A stretch of 64,000 nucleotides of DNA from Muraenolepis orangiensis (lineage: Eukaryota > Chordata > Actinopteri > Gadiformes > Muraenolepididae). The stretch covers positions 3,139,376 through 3,203,375 of the forward strand of contig CM051006.1 in NCBI GenBank assembly GCA_027704905.1, read 5' to 3'. Below, one piece after another: positions 37,492-49,379 of the stretch. The position numbers and the translations under genes were made by a program. Numbering within the stretch: the first letter of the stretch is position 1; every line of letters starts with the position of its first letter. The notes beneath the pieces were generated by a model. It saw nothing but the letters and a program-made list of their open reading frames with translations, was not told where the DNA came from and searched no databases.

Positions 37492-38689
37492 TGTAGCCTG
37501 TGTAATTATTTTATGTAGGATATTTTGTCTGCCTGCCGGTTTTCTCTCCTGTAACTCACACCTGGGTTACGTCATTAGTATTGGCGGAGAGGCGGGGAAA
37601 TGATTACGACGGGCATATGTATGGACACCTGGGGTCCTTAGCCAGGTAACTTGTCCATGCGCTAGCTGGGTGCTTGTGCGACGCAATGGTGTGGGTGCTG
37701 CGGCTTGTTTCGAGGTACGTCTAAATATGCGGTTCCTTTTAGTATCTCGTTCTGGTTGTGCCAACTGATTAAATGTGTGTTTGTTTGGCTAGTGTTGTAG
37801 AGAGCCAACGCAGACGTGGCCGGTAACCGTCGTTCCTGTCAACAGTATGAACGAAATAGATGCAACCACAGGTATGTGGAACCACGCTGATGGTTTTGTT
37901 TGGAAATTAACATGTGTCTTTTCGGTCTTGAATGTTGTAACTCAAGCGAGTGTATGGGAAACATCGCTGCTATGTAACAGTTCCCAATTATGCGACACTT
38001 GTCTGGTTGAATATCTCGTGGCCATGTTAGAGTCACATATGATTATTTATTTGATCAGGTAAAGGGTTTTGTGCAATATATATTATGTACTTTTATGGAA
38101 TCATGCAAATGAATATGTGCAATGTGCATTATGGACTTTAACCTTTTTTATTGTGGCTTTGTCTTGTTTGTTTTTAGATTGATGCAGCTTCTCATTGCTA
38201 GCTGCTGTTCTTTTGAGTGTTTGATGCGTGTGTGAATGCTACTCCCAGTGTCTTATTTTCATTTTCCCTCTAGCCTGGGGACTGTTTGTGTATCCTAGTA
38301 AACGTGTGGCGAGTCCCAGGTTAGAGGGTCTTTTTCTTTGTTTGTTTGTTTGTTTGTTTTTTTGTTTGTCTCCCCATAGTCTGCCCCTGTATTGGTCAGG
38401 TCACAAGTCGAAGCACCAGGTAGGCTTCAGGAAGCCGGTCTCCATAGAGTGAAGTTTGACTCACTGACTAGTGTTTGATTGCTGTGTGGTCTTGAGGCCA
38501 ATTATCTGAGTGTTGCACCGTACTTAAAGTTTGCAGTGTTTGTACACCCATCCACGTGTGGTATTGAGACCGTAGCTCCCATAGCCTATCCATGTATATT
38601 TGTGACTTGACTGTTGACTGGTGGCAGATTAGCTATCCCCCCCACCTTGTATGTATGTACTGACCAACTTGCATAACCTCCTTCAACGA
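37492..38689 (+). mobile_element. 5' LTR, lacking its last about 146 bp
   Basis: Identical to 41595-42793 except ggatattttg/ggatattctg, cttgaggcc/cttaaggcc, and caccgtac/caccggtac. It begins TGTAGCCTGTGTAATT. The shared sequence ends at cttcaacga (38689). The missing end in the 3' LTR includes the polyadenylation signal. Inside are an ATG (37847) followed by a strong splice-donor-like cag|gtatgt (donor at 37872) and acceptor-like pyrimidine-AG sites (tttccctctag ending at 38273). Confidence 0.92.
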
Positions 38690-41551
38690 CAGTTAAATGC
38701 TAAGACCCGCCGAGATGCATATCCCCTCCCCCGAATTGATGAGTCCTTGGATGCCCTGTCAGGGGCAAAGTGGTTCTCCACGCTGGACCTTGCGAGTGGA
38801 TATAACCAGGTTCCCATGGCCGAGAAGGACAAACCCAAGACTGCCTTTTGCACTCCATTTGGCCTCTTTGAGTTCAATAGGATGCCATTTGGACTCTGCA
38901 ACGCGCCGGGCACATTTCAGCGTCTCATGGAGCGCATGTTTGGGGACTGTCGGTACCAATCTGTCCTCCTATACCTTGATGATGTGATAGTCTTTTCGGT
39001 TTCCATAGAGCAACATCTGGAGCGGTTGGGGGAAGTGTTTGCACGGCTGCACAAACAAGGGCTGAAGGTCAAGCGTTCCAAGTGCAACTTCTTCCAACAT
39101 AAAGTGAGCTATCTTGGCCATGTGGTCTCTGAGGAGGGTGTATCAACTGATCCTGCTAAGATTGAGGTTGTGAAGGAGTGGAAGCGCCCTAGCCATCTTG
39201 CCGACCTGCGCTCCTTCCTTGGCTTTGCGAGTTATTATCGCAGATTTGTAGAGGGTTTCTCTAAACTTGCCACCCCTCTACACCACCTAGTGGGGAAGTT
39301 GAGTGGACCCCGGCGGAAGGGAAGGACTCCTCCGGTTCCCCTGATGTCAGCATGGGATGACACTTGTGAGCGGGCTTTTCAGTCTCTCAAAGAGAGGCTC
39401 ACCTCCGCACCAGTTTTGGCATATGCAGATTTTAAAAAGCCTTTTATTCTTGAAGTAGACGCTAGCCACGGGGGCCTAGGTGCCATACTGTCCCAAGAGC
39501 ATGATGGGAAAGTCCGTCCAGTTGCTTTTGCCAGTCGAGGGCTAAGACCAACAGAGAGAAATATGGAGAATTATAGTTCCATGAAGCTTGAACTCCTTGC
39601 AGTGAAGTGGGGGGTCACAGAAAAGTTTAGGGAGTACTTGCTGGGGAACCATTTCACCATATTGACGGATAATAACCCGCTGAGCCATCTGCAGACTGCG
39701 AAGCTGGGAGCACTCGAACAGCGGTGGGCGTCCCAACTGGCCTCATTCAACTTCACCATCAAGTACCGACCAGGAAGGAGCAACCAAAATGCTGACGCCT
39801 TGTCCCGGCAGTACCTTGAACGCTTTGCTTTTGGCACGGAGGTCCCGGCCTTGGGAGCTTTGGCTGGGGAGTTCTCGCTGCCCACCATGGAGGGCCTATG
39901 CGAAGAAGTGGTTGCGCTACCTGAGCGCATGCCGCAAGATCTCAGCCGGCTGCAGGAGGCTGATCCAGTCATTGGGCCGTTGCGCAAGTACCACCTGGAA
40001 GGGCGACGTCCAAAGGCTGAAGAGCGTGAGTTGCTGTCCAGCGCTAGCAGGGTACTGCTTCGTCAATGGGACCGCCTGGTGGAGCAGGAGGGGGTACTGT
40101 ACCGCCTCATTCGTGCCCCAGGGGGAGGCCCAGAGACATTCCAAGTGTTGCTCCCACAGTGCCTGAAAGAGGAAGTATTACAAAGTGTCCATGACCATCA
40201 AGGACATCAAGGCACAGAGAGGACTCTTCAGCTCCTACGGAGCAGGTGTTTCTGGCCGAATATGGCCAAAGAGGCGGAGCGATGGTGCCAACAATGCCAG
40301 AGGTGTGTGCTGGGGAAGGCTGTCCAGCCCAAGGTTCGTCCACATTGGGGTACACTACAAGCCAGCCAACCCAATGAGATCGTGGCCCTGGATTTCACCA
40401 TTCTGGAGCCCGCCAGTGACGGTAGAGAGAATGTTTTGGTCCTGACGGACGTATTTACCAAGTACACTCAAGCAATCCCCACCAAAGACCAAAAGGCAGC
40501 TACTGTTGCCACAGTATTAGTACAGCAGTGGTTCCATCGCTTTGGCCCTCCAGCCCGCATACATTCTGATCAAGGGCGTAATTTTGAGAGCTCATTGATT
40601 CAACAGTTGTGTCAGATGTACCGGATTCAAAAGAGCAGGACAACCCCTTACCACCCTCAAGGAAATGGACAATGTGAACGGTTCAACCGCACCTTACATG
40701 ATCTTTTGCGGACACTGCCAGCCGCAGAGAAGCGACGTTGGCCGCACCATCTCCCCCAGCTCACCTTTGCCTACAACACCACGCCCCATCAGACGACTGG
40801 GCACACTCCGTATTACCTCCTGTTCGGCCGTCACCCAAGATTGCCGGTGGATTTTCTGCTTGGGACTCCAGAGGCAGTCCGACCTGCAGACACGCTGGAG
40901 GAATGGGTCCAGAAGCATCAAGAGAGCATGAGACTTACCCAAGAGCATGTGAGGCAAAGATCGGAGGAGCAGGCACGGCAGCGGAATCAGAACCACAATG
41001 CCCAGGTGAACGATGCTGGGTTCGAAGAGGGTCAGCTTGTGTACCTGCGCAATCATGTGCAGGGAAGGAATAAAATTCAAGATCACTGGAACGCTAACAT
41101 CTTCCGTGTTATTCGAAGTCCCCCAGGGCCCGGAGTTGTGTATACTGTGGCACCGCTGGAGGGAGGACCAGTCCGGCATGTCCACCGGTCTGAGTTGAGA
41201 GCAGTTCCTGATGGGGTACGGCCGGAGCCGGAGAAGAGGATCCATACTGCCCACAGAGCAATACGGCCTACAGTCCCTACACCCTCAGAAGAGGAACCGT
41301 CCGAAGATGCTGTCATGGTGTTTTATGAGGAGGAGCCCGTGGAGGGGCCTGAACTACCGAGGGCCACTACCCCAGATGAGGTAGACGATGTGCCTGAGAC
41401 CATGTCTGTATCCCTGCCCCCGTCCTTGCGACACTCCGCCCGGTCCACAGCAGGCCAACATTCAAATCCCTACAGACTCCCCCTGGGCTTTGCTATCAGA
41501 AGTGAAGGAGAGGGAGAGGTGGATGATGAACACCAAGATGGTCAAGAATAA
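38651..41551 (+). CDS. pol: Gypsy pol: RT (N-truncated), RNase H, integrase
   Basis: 966-codon unbroken frame. The first about 12 residues derive from the LTR and the ATG is accidental; element sequence begins at RQLNAKTRRDAYPLP, so RT motifs upstream of it are lost. RT: LDLASGY at 45-51, MPFGLCNAPGTFQRLM, active site YLDD at 108-111. RNase H: catalytic D270, E314, D340. Integrase: zinc motif H514/H519 and C546/C549; catalytic D581, D640, E676 with the D,D-35-E spacing. The C-terminus has GPGVVYTVAPLEGGPVRHVH, close to the usual position of a GPY/F module; I see no chromodomain. In an intact element these convert RNA to cDNA and integrate it. Here the RNase H and integrase look catalytically complete while the RT lacks its N-terminal fingers, so reverse transcription is unlikely. 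The frame is intact, in keeping with youth. Confidence 0.93.
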   Translation: MYVLTNLHNLLQRQLNAKTRRDAYPLPRIDESLDALSGAKWFSTLDLASGYNQVPMAEKDKPKTAFCTPFGLFEFNRMPFGLCNAPGTFQRLMERMFGDCRYQSVLLYLDDVIVFSVSIEQHLERLGEVFARLHKQGLKVKRSKCNFFQHKVSYLGHVVSEEGVSTDPAKIEVVKEWKRPSHLADLRSFLGFASYYRRFVEGFSKLATPLHHLVGKLSGPRRKGRTPPVPLMSAWDDTCERAFQSLKERLTSAPVLAYADFKKPFILEVDASHGGLGAILSQEHDGKVRPVAFASRGLRPTERNMENYSSMKLELLAVKWGVTEKFREYLLGNHFTILTDNNPLSHLQTAKLGALEQRWASQLASFNFTIKYRPGRSNQNADALSRQYLERFAFGTEVPALGALAGEFSLPTMEGLCEEVVALPERMPQDLSRLQEADPVIGPLRKYHLEGRRPKAEERELLSSASRVLLRQWDRLVEQEGVLYRLIRAPGGGPETFQVLLPQCLKEEVLQSVHDHQGHQGTERTLQLLRSRCFWPNMAKEAERWCQQCQRCVLGKAVQPKVRPHWGTLQASQPNEIVALDFTILEPASDGRENVLVLTDVFTKYTQAIPTKDQKAATVATVLVQQWFHRFGPPARIHSDQGRNFESSLIQQLCQMYRIQKSRTTPYHPQGNGQCERFNRTLHDLLRTLPAAEKRRWPHHLPQLTFAYNTTPHQTTGHTPYYLLFGRHPRLPVDFLLGTPEAVRPADTLEEWVQKHQESMRLTQEHVRQRSEEQARQRNQNHNAQVNDAGFEEGQLVYLRNHVQGRNKIQDHWNANIFRVIRSPPGPGVVYTVAPLEGGPVRHVHRSELRAVPDGVRPEPEKRIHTAHRAIRPTVPTPSEEEPSEDAVMVFYEEEPVEGPELPRATTPDEVDDVPETMSVSLPPSLRHSARSTAGQHSNPYRLPLGFAIRSEGEGEVDDEHQDGQE

Positions 41552-41580
41552 ACATGCCATCGTCGGGCCGCCGATTTATT

Positions 41581-41594
41581 TGGGGGGGGTAGAT
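41581..41594 (+). promoter_or_regulatory. Polypurine tract
   Basis: The G-rich run tggggggggtagat sits immediately before the 3' LTR TGTAGCC, the position of the plus-strand primer in LTR elements. Confidence 0.75.
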
Positions 41595-42939
41595 TGTAGC
41601 CTGTGTAATTATTTTATGTAGGATATTCTGTCTGCCTGCCGGTTTTCTCTCCTGTAACTCACACCTGGGTTACGTCATTAGTATTGGCGGAGAGGCGGGG
41701 AAATGATTACGACGGGCATATGTATGGACACCTGGGGTCCTTAGCCAGGTAACTTGTCCATGCGCTAGCTGGGTGCTTGTGCGACGCAATGGTGTGGGTG
41801 CTGCGGCTTGTTTCGAGGTACGTCTAAATATGCGGTTCCTTTTAGTATCTCGTTCTGGTTGTGCCAACTGATTAAATGTGTGTTTGTTTGGCTAGTGTTG
41901 TAGAGAGCCAACGCAGACGTGGCCGGTAACCGTCGTTCCTGTCAACAGTATGAACGAAATAGATGCAACCACAGGTATGTGGAACCACGCTGATGGTTTT
42001 GTTTGGAAATTAACATGTGTCTTTTCGGTCTTGAATGTTGTAACTCAAGCGAGTGTATGGGAAACATCGCTGCTATGTAACAGTTCCCAATTATGCGACA
42101 CTTGTCTGGTTGAATATCTCGTGGCCATGTTAGAGTCACATATGATTATTTATTTGATCAGGTAAAGGGTTTTGTGCAATATATATTATGTACTTTTATG
42201 GAATCATGCAAATGAATATGTGCAATGTGCATTATGGACTTTAACCTTTTTTATTGTGGCTTTGTCTTGTTTGTTTTTAGATTGATGCAGCTTCTCATTG
42301 CTAGCTGCTGTTCTTTTGAGTGTTTGATGCGTGTGTGAATGCTACTCCCAGTGTCTTATTTTCATTTTCCCTCTAGCCTGGGGACTGTTTGTGTATCCTA
42401 GTAAACGTGTGGCGAGTCCCAGGTTAGAGGGTCTTTTTCTTTGTTTGTTTGTTTGTTTGTTTTTTTGTTTGTCTCCCCATAGTCTGCCCCTGTATTGGTC
42501 AGGTCACAAGTCGAAGCACCAGGTAGGCTTCAGGAAGCCGGTCTCCATAGAGTGAAGTTTGACTCACTGACTAGTGTTTGATTGCTGTGTGGTCTTAAGG
42601 CCAATTATCTGAGTGTTGCACCGGTACTTAAAGTTTGCAGTGTTTGTACACCCATCCACGTGTGGTATTGAGACCGTAGCTCCCATAGCCTATCCATGTA
42701 TATTTGTGACTTGACTGTTGACTGGTGGCAGATTAGCTATCCCCCCCACCTTGTATGTATGTACTGACCAACTTGCATAACCTCCTTCAACGATATGAAA
42801 TAAAGAACCTGATTTATTACTTTTCTAAACTCCTGGTGTCCGTAAACTCATTAAGGCAGAGTTCCCCTTGCTCTGACATCATATCACATCCACTAGCTCA
42901 AGGGGTGGCGTAGTCAGCTCTACTGTAGGGGGCGTCACA
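41595..42939 (+). mobile_element. 3' LTR, complete (about 1345 bp)
   Basis: Starts TGTAGCC after the polypurine tract. The end is placed at ggcgtcaca (42939) because the next four bases, cata, match the bases before the 5' LTR. This end-point is inferred from that match and from the TG..CA rule. Confidence 0.8.
42799..42804 (+). promoter_or_regulatory. Candidate LTR polyadenylation signal AATAAA
   Basis: gaaataaagaacc lies only in the 3' LTR, because the corresponding part of the 5' LTR is deleted. Confidence 0.5.
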
Positions 42940-42943
42940 CATA

Positions 42944-43249
42944 GATGAGTGCAACATTTCCCCTTTGAAGAAGTGTAAAATACCTTAAAATATCAACATC
43001 TCTGGAGCACATTTAACTTGAATCATATTCTTTAATGGTATTTATCCATTATATATATATATATTACAGAATTTATCCATTATATATATATTACAGTATT
43101 TATCCATTATATATATCACTGCATCCAGAATACGTAACACAGTATTTATCCATTATATGTACTACGGTATTATATCACAGTAATTATCTATTACATGTAT
43201 CACTGTATTTATCCATTATATATATCACGGTATTCATCCATTAAATGTA
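42944..43249. repeat. AT-rich flank with degenerate tatttatccattatata repeat
   Basis: From about 43035 the words tatttatccattatatata recur seven or so times at 25-40 bp spacing, a decayed tandem repeat. Confidence 0.7.
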
Positions 43250-43540
43250 TGTTTGTTGGTGTGTGTGTTGGTGTGTTAGTGTTTGTGTTGGTGTGTTAGT
43301 GTATGTGTTGGTGTGTTAGTGTTTGTGTTGGTGTGTTAGTGTTTGTGTTGGTGTGTTAGTGTATGTGTTAGTGTGTTAGTGTTTGTGTTGGTGTGTTAGT
43401 GTGTGTGTTAGTGTGTTAGTGTTTGTGTTGGTGTGTTAGTGTATGTGTTAGTGTGTTAGTGTTTGTGTTGGTGTGTTGGTGTGTTAGTGTGTGTGTTAGT
43501 ATGTGTGTTGGTGTGTTAGTGTGTGTGTTAGTGTGTGTGT
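43250..43540. repeat. Degenerate GTGTGTTAGTGTTTGTGTTG minisatellite
   Basis: A 20-bp-scale unit, gtgtgttagtgtttgtgttg, repeats about 14 times with tatg/tttg/tgtg variants. Confidence 0.92.
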
Positions 43541-43589
43541 AAATCTAAATCTGGACAATGTAATCCTCTTTATTTGTACTAGTTTATAG

Positions 43590-45112
43590 TCAAGTCAAGT
43601 CAAGTTTATTGTCACATCAAAGTATAAGCAATGGGTGAAAATCTTATGTGCAAAACCCGACGACAGACAGCAGTTATAAAAAATAATATAATAAAAAAGA
43701 AGTAAAAAGTACAAACTGTATAAAGTTAAATATATAAAAATATAAAAATGCATATATATAATGCAATATATTAGCACAGAAAAAGAGCAATATATATATC
43801 AATGTAATAAAATATACATTGTTATATGCTATACGCCCTTGTTCAGCAGCCTGATGGCCTGACTGTGGAAGCTATCTCTGAGTCTATTTGTACGGCACTT
43901 GATACTGCGGTATCGCCTGCCTGACGGTAACAGTGAGTACAGTTCGTGGCTGGGGTGGGCAATGTCTTTTATGATGCGTTTGGCCTTGGCCACGCACCGC
44001 TGGTTGTATATATCCAGGAGGGAGGGGAGCTCACCTCCAACCATATACTGGGCCGTCCGCACCACCCTTTGCAGTTCCCCAACCAGGCAGCGATACACCC
44101 TGTAATAACACTCTCCATGGTGCCGGTGTAGAATGTTCTCAGGATGCGGGGGCCCATGCTGAATTTCTTCAGACGCCTGAGGAAATACAGGCGTTGTTGG
44201 GCCCTTTTCACCACGTGTGTGGTGTGCGTGGACCATGTGAGGTCCTCGGAGATGTGCACACCGAGGAACTTGAAGCTGCTGACCCTCTCTACTGCAACAC
44301 TGTCGATGGAGATAGGGCCGTGCTCTCCTCTCTGCTTCCTGTAGTCCACGATCAGCTCCTTGGTCTTCTTGACGTTGATGGCGAAGCTGTTCTCCTGGCA
44401 CCACTGCTCCAGTGATCCAACCTCCTCCCTGTCTCTTTGTCGCCGGCGATCAGGCCCATCACTGTTGTGTTGTCAGCAAACATGACGTTGGAGCTGTGCA
44501 TAGCTATGCAGTCGTGGGTGTAGAGGGAGTAGAGGAGAGGGCTCAGCACGTATCCCTGGGGGGCTCCCGTGTTGAGGGTCAGTGGCTCTGAGGTGGTGCT
44601 GCCCATCCTCACCACCTGGCGGCGGTCCGACAGGAGGTCCAGTATCCAGCTGCACGTGGATGGGGGCACGCCTAGACCTCTAAGCTTGGTGTCGAGCTTG
44701 GCAGGAACTATTGTGTTGAACGCTGAGCTGTAGTCCACAAACAGCATCTGCACATAACAGTTATTTCCCTCCAGGTGGGAAAGGGCAGTGTTGAGGGCCA
44801 TGGCAATTGCGTCGCCTGTGGATCTGTTTTGACGATATGCAAATTGCCATGGGTCTAGCATGGCAGGTAACACGGAGCAAATAAAGTCCTTGACCAACCT
44901 CTCGAAGCATTTGCTGACAATCGAGGTGAGGGCTAGAGGTCTATAGTCGTTCAGGCATGTTACCTTGGGTTGTTTAGGGACAGGCACGATGGTGGACATC
45001 TTGAAGACCGCACGGACAACAGCCTGGGACAGGGAGAGGTTGAAGATGTCTGCAAAGACTCCTGCCAACTGGTCTGCGCATGCTCTGAGGACTCGGCCCG
45101 GGGTGTCGTTGT
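43590..45112 (-). pseudogene. Inverted, dead copy of the 24.4-kb LINE
   Basis: The tail (plus strand tcaag units, then gtttattgtcac and cccgacgacagacagcag) and coding text match the LINE at 24412-26835 in reverse. The copy is 5'-truncated within the RT domain, near the PGRVLRACADQ position. Breaks: the RT active site reads FADN instead of FADD (about 44470-44482) next to a small deletion; a frameshift near 44410 splits the frame into 44352-45112 and 43829-44404; and a stretch after the YRCLVGELQ region is deleted. The endonuclease is absent. It encodes no active enzyme. Confidence 0.88.
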
Positions 45113-45196
45113 TCAACCGCTTGTATTATATGTACTATGTACTATTTATATGGTCCTCTTTATATGTACTAGTCCTAGTTTTAGGAGCAGTGGGCA

Positions 45197-45294
45197 GCTA
45201 TTGTGTGTGTGTGTGTATGTGTGTGTGTTAGTGTGTGTGTGTGTTAGTGTGTGTGTGTATTAGTTGTGTGTGTGTGTGTGTGTTTGTCTCTCTC

Positions 45295-45349
<55 letters not shown>

Positions 45350-45382
45350 TAGTTGTATGAGTGTGTGTGTGTGTGTGTGTTA
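45197..45382. repeat. (GT)n compound microsatellite
   Basis: GT array with tta, attagttg and tctctctcatt interruptions. Confidence 0.94.
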
Positions 45383-46043
<661 letters not shown>

Positions 46044-46135
46044 GCTATTTCAGGGCATGTGGGACCACAGGGGAAAATGAGTCGGTTTGCATTCTATCTT
46101 CCTCCGAGTTTCTTTTGTCGTTTTACCAGAGTGTG

Positions 46136-46276
46136 GCAGCAGCAGCAGGAGAAGGAGGAGGAGGAGGAGGAGGAGCAGGAGGAGGAGCAGGAGGAGGAGG
46201 AGGAGGAGGAGGGAGGAGGAGGAGGAGGAGGAGGAGGAGGAGGAGGGAGGAGGAGGGAGGAGGAGGAGGAGGAGGT
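46136..46276. repeat. (GGA)n-rich tract
   Basis: Imperfect GAG/GGA trinucleotide run with occasional extra G or C. All frames on both strands are low complexity. Confidence 0.95.
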
Positions 46277-47868
46277 GAGGCACGACAGGGTATGAACAGG
46301 ATGCTGACAGAGGTGCGGATTTTCACTTAACCCCGAGGTGTACTGCTGGGTCCCCCCTGCCCCTGGGTAACTTAACCACGCTGGGCGGGGCCTGGGCTGA
46401 CGTGTGAGCGCTCGGGGTAATTAATAACATGATGCTCTGTAATTACCTCCCATGTGTCCGCATGTGTTCCCCCCCCCCCCCTCCCCACCGGGTGGCCCCT
46501 GGGAGCCCAACAGACGCCGCTAATGGTGGTCATACGTTAAGCTCCGACGCAGCCGAACAGCGACGGACGCTGACCCACTTTACCTCTCGGAGCATATAGA
46601 TATTGATATATATTGATATATATTTATATATTTATATATATTTATATATATTTATATATGAATCAGAGTGTGTCATCCATGTGGTTATTTAAATACAAGG
46701 AAACAGAGGAAGAGGGAGAGAGGACCAATGGAGACAGTCAGTAGGTCTGTGGCTGAGCTTGGTAGCATTCATCCAGTGCACCGTGGTCTGGACAGAGGTA
46801 ATAAAACAGGCTTCTACAGCTGGAAGACTGAGATAAAGAGCGTCTGGAGAAGGATGCTTAACCCCTTGTGTCATAAAGATACACGGGTAGCCATGGGAAT
46901 TGGTCTTAACTTGTGTGATTAGCCCACAGTTTGCTAATTTTGCTCATAACTTGCTAATTTAGCCAAGCACAAAGGCTAATGCCAACAGCCATTGCATTTT
47001 TTTTGGAATAAATAGTTTTCTCTAATTAGTTTTATGAATACAACTTCTTCTTGAGTCCAAAGAAGTAATAAAAAAAAGTCAGAGTAGAAGAGAATGAAAC
47101 AATTATGTAGAACCTAGAAATTCACTAGAATGAGATGATGTTAAATGTCAACTTTAGACGCTCTTATCACAACTTGTCTCCCATTCCCCTCAATCAATAA
47201 CAATTAAAACAGAATAAAACTGATATTTATGTTCCGGGCTCCTCGGAGGGATGACGATGAGTTCATGATGAGGATGATGATGATGAAGATGACAGTTTCT
47301 TCTTCTCAGCACAGACGGTCAAACTCATCGGTCTGAATTTCACTCCAAATGCCAAATTAATTGACTGTGCGTCTCTGAGGATGTCATCTGTTCCAATAGG
47401 TTAACTCAAGAGAAACCCCCACAACACCAACATAAACCTCCACCCGCTGGAGAAGCTACACCCCCCCCCTCTTTCAGGGTTAAAGGGACGAGCGGAATAT
47501 AAATCCTGCTTAATACGTTAGTGTTTCTCTCCCCAGATGAAGATAAAGAGTGTGGGACCACGCGTGTCACATGCTATTAGCGGCGGTGCGAGGGTGCGAT
47601 CTCGGCGTTCCCGGCGGTGGCTTTGTTTATTTTCCTTCGGCGGGAGCCGCTGCCTTTGATCAGGGCGCGGCTAAACCCAGAGCCCCACGGGCCCCCGCTG
47701 GCTGGCCCACCGCCAAGATTGCCTGGTTTAATTTAAACCAGATCTCCGACGGCTGGACGCCATCGTGTCAGTGGCTTTATCCGCAGACAGAATCGTTAAA
47801 CAGCCGTACAAGGCTGGTAAAACTCTGGTAATATAAATGTATTACATTATACTATACATATATATATT

Positions 47869-47938
<70 letters not shown>

Positions 47939-48232
47939 TCAGGTATATATATTTATATATATATATATATACACGGCCGGGTAATGCAGACGCAGCAGGG
48001 CGGAGCATGAGTACAATAAAGATAATGTCTGGTGATAATATTGAGTCAGTGCAGTGCGGAGAAGCCATGCTCAGTTAGTGGGTTAGGTTAGTGTGTGTTT
48101 ATGTTTCCATATGATTTATGGTTTCCCCCCTCCCCCTCATGCTTTGGGAAACCAAAGTCGCGCACGACACTGAAAAGAGTTGTACTGATCCATCCTTCCT
48201 CCTCCTCCAGCACCACTGCTGCTGCTGCTGGT
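46277..48232. other. No gene; TA microsatellites and a GC-rich patch
   Basis: TA-rich repeats at 46595-46660 and 47857-47970, a C-run at 46470-46482, and a GC-rich block at about 47570-47720 with no protein family I recognise. Confidence 0.5.
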
Positions 48233-48525
48233 CTCCCTGGGCATGGTATCTCCCTGGGCCTGGTATCTCCCTGGGCCTGGTATCTCCCTGGGCATGGTAT
48301 CTCCCTGGGCCTGCTATCTCCCTGGGCATGGTATCTCCCTGGGCATGGTATCGCCCTGGGCCTGGTATTGCCCTGGGCATGGTATCTCCCTGGGCATGGT
48401 ATCTCCCTGGGCATGGTATCTCCCTGGGCCTGGTATCGCCCTGGGCCTGGTATCTCCCTGGGCATGGTATCTCCCTGGGCATGGTATCTCCCTGGGCATG
48501 GTATCTCCCTGGGCATGGTATCTCC
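48233..48525. repeat. 17-bp minisatellite, about 17 copies
   Basis: Unit ggtatctccctgggcat, varying gcat/gcct and atctc/atcgc/attgc. As 17 is not a multiple of 3, three frames on each strand cycle through the same repeat peptide. Confidence 0.96.
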
Positions 48526-48751
48526 TCAGAGGTATGCAGGCTGAGGGGAGTGAGAGAGGCACCGCGTCCGGACCACCTGGGCTGCATGAGGATGGATGGC
48601 AAATAGATGTGGAACATCCATGAAGGTCTGCCCTGCTCCTGAGGAACCCAAGGGGGAACACAGCATCAGAGAGGTGGTGCTCAGTGCTGGTTACCATAGG
48701 GGGGGAAGGTGGGGGGGGAGATGCCACTAGCGTCACCCAAAATGGTTTCAA
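48526..48751. other. Spacer between minisatellites
   Basis: Short unique stretch with a G-run; nothing recognised. Confidence 0.4.
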
Positions 48752-48812
48752 ACAGGTCAGGTTCCAGGTCAGGTTCCAGGTCAGGTTCCAGGTCAGGTTC
48801 CAGGTCAGGTTA
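48752..48812. repeat. 12-bp tandem repeat, 5 copies
   Basis: Unit aggtcaggttcc, perfect. Each unit carries AGGTCA, the nuclear-receptor half-site word. Confidence 0.92.
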
Positions 48813-49320
48813 AAACACACACCCACACATTTGTATGAATCCACCGCTGCCTGCGATGTGAATCTGCAGCTTTTTTCAGATTAACTTAAAATGTGTTGAA
48901 ACGTTAAGAGAAGAATGAAGAGAGAGTACGGCAGAGAGCACGCTGCAGATTGCACAGGTTTTCTCTGAGTAGTAGTATATATACAGTATATACAGTATGT
49001 AGTGTTTTTTACACAGGTATAGTTTTTATAGTGTTTTTAGACATTAATTAATATAGTTAACAACAGCAGCAATCCGATAAAGGAGCTGATATATTGTTCA
49101 GACAGATAAAGATGTCTACCGTCAGCAGACAGGTAAGGGCGTAGGCTGTTAGACGGATGTTAATATCGTGAGCAGGCAGGTAAAGGCGGGGATAGAGAAG
49201 TTATCAGTACAGACTCTGATATTGTTAACAGGCTTGGCTCTGTTCCCTGAGTTTGGGCCCAGTTCTACCTGTTTATTGGCAGAATCCTCAGCCAAAACAG
49301 CACCCGTCTGCCCCATCTGG

Positions 49321-49323
<3 letters not shown>
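48813..49323. other. No recognised feature
   Basis: AT-rich unique-looking DNA. Confidence 0.4.

Positions 49324-49378
<55 letters not shown>
49324..49378. repeat. (GT)n, left part of an array split by a transposon
   Basis: GT run ending exactly where cagggtttcc begins. It resumes at 50144-50211 on the other side of the element. Confidence 0.95.

Positions 49379-49379
<1 letters not shown>

Larger units (their letters stand above)
37492..42939 (+). mobile_element. Young Ty3/Gypsy retrotransposon with large 5' internal deletion
   Basis: Direct LTRs (37492-38689, truncated, and 41595-42939) flank a single 966-codon pol frame, with a candidate 4-bp target duplication cata (37488-37491 and 42940-42943). 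The two LTRs are offset by 4103-4104 bp and differ, by my reading, at two substitutions and one single-base indel over about 1.2 kb, so the insertion is recent. The 5' LTR joins straight into the RT coding region, so the LTR 3' end, primer-binding site, gag, protease and RT N-terminus are absent. It cannot be autonomous. Confidence 0.93.
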
